NCBI GenBank assembly: GCA_020431945.1
Contig: JAGQHH010000678.1
Location: forward strand, 1-6,274
Direction of reading: 5' to 3'
DNA length: 6,274 nucleotides
Origin: Cyanobacteria bacterium HKST-UBA02
GTDB taxonomy: Bacteria; Cyanobacteriota; Vampirovibrionia; Obscuribacterales; Obscuribacteraceae
In this document: piece by piece, positions 5,101-6,274 of the stretch
How the letters are laid out: the number at the start of each line of letters is the position of its first letter
Numbering within the stretch: the stretch's first letter is position 1
The notes under the pieces: model-generated
The model's input: only the letters and a program-made list of their open reading frames with translations
What the model was told of the DNA's origin: nothing
Database searches by the model: none
Position numbers and translations under genes: made by a program

Positions 5101-6274
5101 GATGTTCTACAGGGCTCCGCCGATAAGGGTGGTGATGAGGCCGCAGCTCCCAAGAAGAAAGGCACCGGCCTCGGTGCGCTTCTCGGTGTCATAGCCGAGG
5201 ATGATGAAGAAGAAGCCGCGCCAGGCACCGGCCCTGGTGGCTTCGTCGATCCCGGTGCTCCCGGCGAAGGATTCCAGTCAATCGACTTGAGCAAGGGTCA
5301 GAAGCTCTTCGATGGCATGAAGAAAGAAAAGGAGAAGGACAAGGCTCTGGGTGCGCTGCTCGATGCCGTCAAAGAAGACGAGTCGAAGATCGGGCGGATG
5401 CCGGAGGCTACCAATCCTATATCGGCTGCCGTTGACGATATGTTCCCGGATGACACCATGAGCTCTGCTGCGGCATCCATGGGTAAACCCGGCAAGAGTT
5501 CCGCTCGAACATCGCTCAATAGCATGCCCGATGCCACCAATGAAATTTCGGACGCCGTCGACAAGTGGCTGGACGACGTCGCAGATGGAAGTCAACTGGG
5601 TGGTGGTGGCGTTCCGGAAGAGAAGCCGGCTGCCAACCTGGGAATCTCGCAAGCTGCTGCAAAACTCTCGGAGGTCCTGATGAGTGCCGATGGTGATGAT
5701 ATTTCTTCCGACACCGGCAGTGCCTCCGGCTTTGCCGCCAGCGGCCAGCCGGGATTCGCCGCCGGTCGCGAGCGTCCCAATCCCTCGACTTCCACTTCCG
5801 ACGCTCTGAGTCGGTTGCTCGAAGCCGCCAATAAAGCACCTGAGTCGGTGGAGGGAGGCCAGAGTCCTCGTATTTCTTCCTCTCGCGAAGTGAGCTCGCT
5901 TTTCGAGAGCAGCGATGATTTCAACCGCGACGACCGATACTCCGGTCAGCCCACAGACAGTTCTTCCCGGGTCCGGGGTTTCGGTGGCAACCAGAGCACC
6001 GGCGGTGGTTTGCCCAGCGCCGGCCAGCAGATGGGTGAATACGGCGGCGTCGGAACCTCGTCCAAGTACGACCAGGACGCCGTCGCCAGGCGTATAGCCG
6101 AGCTCAATAAGAAGCTCGACGCCCAGTCGCTCGGTAACCTCGACGCAGAGCTCCCCGACGCTCGTGAGCCGGAGCCTTCGATCCTGCCTGATAATGCCAG
6201 CCGTCGCGATGTGGTCAACCGCATCATGGAAGAGCATGCCCGTGGTCAGCAGCAGCCCGAGGAGGATTACTCCC
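2083..6274 (+). CDS. Giant Hanks-type Ser/Thr protein kinase with long disordered repeat tail (C-terminus off the window)
   Basis: The frame encodes at least 1397 residues without a stop. Residues 4-21 form a zinc-ribbon-like knuckle: C4xxC7, then C18-P-Q-D21, with Asp where a fourth Cys is usual. Residues about 41-315 are a complete kinase domain: Gly loop GKGSSG (49-54), catalytic Lys71 in VAVKV, helix-C Glu90, HRDMKPEN (164-171), DFG (188-190), GSPAYMSPEQ (212-221), Asp232 and Arg298. All catalytic residues are present, so it should phosphorylate proteins on Ser/Thr. The tail runs in blocks: Pro/Ala-rich (367-480), GTNS repeats (490-504), basic RPG-rich (587-690), Met/Gln/Pro/Gly/Tyr-rich (765-935), acidic Ser-rich (945-1020), then Ala/Asp/Ser-rich with recurring motifs (1024-1397). 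I see no transmembrane segment or PASTA, WD40 or TPR module. The ATG at 2083 starts the Cys knuckle directly, but its Shine-Dalgarno is poor (AGG at 2067-2069). Substrates and location are unknown. Confidence 0.93.
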   Translation, partial: MKLCLRCNQYFSDDVDVCPQDSAKLEPVGKDPLIGALIKDRYVVDSVIGKGSSGIVYKATRLMMGGEVAVKVIHSYLGADGSSLDRLLKELKAAEKLRHPNIITVWESGVTDDGQPFLVMDYLEGITLADLIKSKGALHPSRALGIGGQIADALCHAHDQGLIHRDMKPENVVLEENESHGDYAKVLDFGIADTPQDSAARARFNKPKTVAGSPAYMSPEQCQGYELDFTSDLYSFAVIVFEMLTGRRPFLAPDLMKLMYKTVTEAAPTMSSVRPDLEYPPEVEAVVARALSKNPAERQPSVRQFWKEFEGACQTTGFGQKRAKSVVTDNIPFNQHEILPTERLMEPQPKKPQFAAGPEDMMELMMPPTPPARPADSASPNPSSAPAPAPVPAPAPSPVPAPAARPPSPAPAPGAAAAPAARPIPPPPPRGASSEGVTKPPPPPAAGKPGGPPPMPQAKKPAGPPPLPSSKMRANVLEGSKAGKPPANTGTSGTNSGTNSGTNSSPQGRPPERGSQPAPTLTPTNSREASRDVRSKPPGSTSSRLAALVKKPAGSRPPEGSSSGGGGSRIPPAPAKAEARPPSVYSYVPPQEEKPRPRQEEPRKAPAPGSRPGSPERPRGEPRRDGRPGPAQAGRPAPGKSGPGSDRPGSDRPGSRPGGQQNRPGAGPTSGPGPRPGSGPGSAPERSKTPAVKASAEKPDRASDLDGHLPTSDQPRTAKAPEDRLSKFSWDDEVEALKTGNFLPVTSAEVPEAEGGTWPDGTPLTQPPPQQQPPPQGHPGHPMPPYQYWPPGQMMPGQQMMPPGYDQATSYPPGMMMPGQQIPPGYDQSMSYPPGMMPYMPGSGAYPQMPPYMQPGQPMPPGYPPGQPMPQYPQGYPPQWQPGMPGQPPGMQPGMQPGMQPGMQPGMPPGMPPGAQPGMPPNMPPGMQEPPSGFDTPALPSFDDQQDSSQGSLLSSEIVDSSPSSEISADDEPSSISALSEEREDSQSPPSVSDLFGPDETVLPGGDVLQGSADKGGDEAAAPKKKGTGLGALLGVIAEDDEEEAAPGTGPGGFVDPGAPGEGFQSIDLSKGQKLFDGMKKEKEKDKALGALLDAVKEDESKIGRMPEATNPISAAVDDMFPDDTMSSAAASMGKPGKSSARTSLNSMPDATNEISDAVDKWLDDVADGSQLGGGGVPEEKPAANLGISQAAAKLSEVLMSADGDDISSDTGSASGFAASGQPGFAAGRERPNPSTSTSDALSRLLEAANKAPESVEGGQSPRISSSREVSSLFESSDDFNRDDRYSGQPTDSSSRVRGFGGNQSTGGGLPSAGQQMGEYGGVGTSSKYDQDAVARRIAELNKKLDAQSLGNLDAELPDAREPEPSILPDNASRRDVVNRIMEEHARGQQQPEEDYS
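3249..3290 (+). repeat. 24-bp-period Pro/Ala repeat in the kinase tail
   Basis: An identical 18-nt block TCCAGTTCCAGCTCCTGC occurs at 3249-3266 and again at 3273-3290, a 24-bp period, inside residues 385-414. The protein there is an alternating Ala-Pro rod (PAPVPAPAPSPVPAPA), expected to be stiff and extended like the Ala-Pro linkers of TonB-type proteins. The exact DNA identity suggests a fairly recent duplication. Confidence 0.75.
3550..3594 (+). repeat. GTNS tetrapeptide repeats (12-bp units)
   Basis: Three 12-bp units (3559-3570, 3571-3582, 3583-3594) each encode Gly-Thr-Asn-Ser, preceded by a shorter Gly-Thr-Ser copy (3550-3558). The units differ only at third codon positions (ACT/ACA/ACG, TCC/TCG, GGG/GGC), so the peptide is conserved while the DNA has drifted. 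Confidence 0.8.
4006..4050 (+). repeat. Three 15-bp [GR]PGS[DR] repeats
   Basis: The units 4006-4020, 4021-4035 and 4036-4050 encode GPGSD, RPGSD and RPGSR, nearly identical in DNA (core GACCTGGTTCTGA). Related PGS and PGP motifs continue to about 4128. They lie in the strongly basic Arg/Pro/Gly-rich block of the kinase tail (residues 587-690). Confidence 0.75.
4450..4605 (+). repeat. 63-66-bp repeats encoding PPGxMMPGQQ...PPGYDQ..SY
   Basis: Unit 1 is 4450-4515 (22 residues, 790-811), unit 2 is 4516-4578 (21 residues, 812-832), and a third, decayed unit starts at 4579 (PPGMMPYMPG). The shared peptide is PPG[QM]MMPGQQ, then PPGYDQ and SY. The units differ by one codon in length and many synonymous changes. 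The composition (Pro, Gly, Gln, Met, Tyr) resembles low-complexity domains that self-associate. Confidence 0.8.
4750..4857 (+). repeat. Nine tandem 12-bp G-M-[QP]-P repeats
   Basis: Nine consecutive 12-bp units encode GMQP four times, GMPP twice, then GAQP, GMPP and NMPP; a partial tenth (GMQE) follows at 4858-4869. Units 2 and 3 are identical in DNA; the others differ mostly at third positions. The array is in frame with the kinase, so unit gain or loss would keep the protein open. Confidence 0.88.
5161..5379 (+). repeat. Recurring LGALL acidic-helix motif in the kinase tail
   Basis: LGALLGVIAEDDE begins at residue 1030 and LGALLDAVKEDE at residue 1089. Both are preceded by a Lys-rich stretch (PKKKGTG; KKEKEKDKA) and followed by acidic residues. 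Weaker relatives are LSEVLMSADGDD (1195-1206) and LSRLLEAANKAPE (1242-1254). Each could form a short amphipathic helix. This is a protein-level repeat seen by eye. Confidence 0.55.
5398..5571 (+). repeat. Two MP[ED]ATNxISxAVD motifs in the kinase tail
   Basis: The segments 5398-5445 (residues 1106-1121, MPEATNPISAAVDDMF) and 5524-5571 (residues 1148-1163, MPDATNEISDAVDKWL) match at 10 of 16 positions, with an offset of 42 residues. Acidic residues (PDD, DDV) follow both. Within an otherwise drifting low-complexity tail, this conservation suggests a selected binding motif. I recognise no known domain. Confidence 0.65.

Noticed and set aside
5278..6237. Long minus-strand open frame of 319 codons opposite the kinase tail
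   Set aside because: It lies wholly antisense to the continuous kinase frame, shows no recognisable domain and has no Shine-Dalgarno I would trust. GC-rich third positions of the sense gene are enough to keep it open.

Overview
The window looks like a chromosomal segment from a moderately GC-rich bacterium. My best guess is a non-photosynthetic member of Cyanobacteriota (Melainabacteria/Vampirovibrionia, Obscuribacter-like). This rests on recollection of protein style: an exported TPR protein carrying a duplicated 'IE+(+)FF(G)...RL' motif, next to a kinase with a zinc-ribbon-like N-terminus and a very long low-complexity tail. It has not been tested by any search.

Layout. (1) Positions 1-540, minus strand: the N-terminal 180 codons of an exported protein with a signal peptide, a 20-residue duplicated motif and the start of a TPR; its 3' end lies off the left edge. 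(2) 541-667: a divergent intergenic region with a 22-bp inverted repeat on the TPR-gene side, a plausible sigma70-like promoter for the rightward gene, and good ribosome binding sites on both sides. (3) 668-1825, plus strand: a complete dprA (DNA-processing protein A, natural transformation). (4) 1826-2082: a 257-bp non-coding stretch with a possible -10 element and two or three substantial stem-loops, apparently the 5' leader of the next gene. (5) 2083-6274, plus strand: one uninterrupted frame of at least 1397 codons that runs off the right edge. It encodes a complete, catalytically intact Hanks-type Ser/Thr kinase domain (about residues 41-315) behind a short Cys-rich knuckle. More than 1000 residues of predicted disordered, repeat-filled sequence follow, with no visible transmembrane helix.

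Because this last frame has neither stop nor end in the window, it is easily missed; the many shorter open frames over 2100-6270 on both strands are its shadows. I read the frame codon by codon from 2083 to 6274 and found no in-frame stop.

The three genes show no obvious shared pathway. DprA is probably a single-gene unit, the TPR gene is divergent from it, and the kinase has its own leader. The most interesting object is the kinase tail. It is built as successive blocks: Pro/Ala rods with two Pro5 tracts, GTNS repeats, RPGSD repeats, a Met/Gln/Pro/Gly/Tyr-rich array, an acidic Ser-rich zone, and a terminal zone with recurring short motifs (LGALL; MP[ED]ATNxISxAVD). That pattern suggests a multivalent scaffold fused to a signalling kinase.
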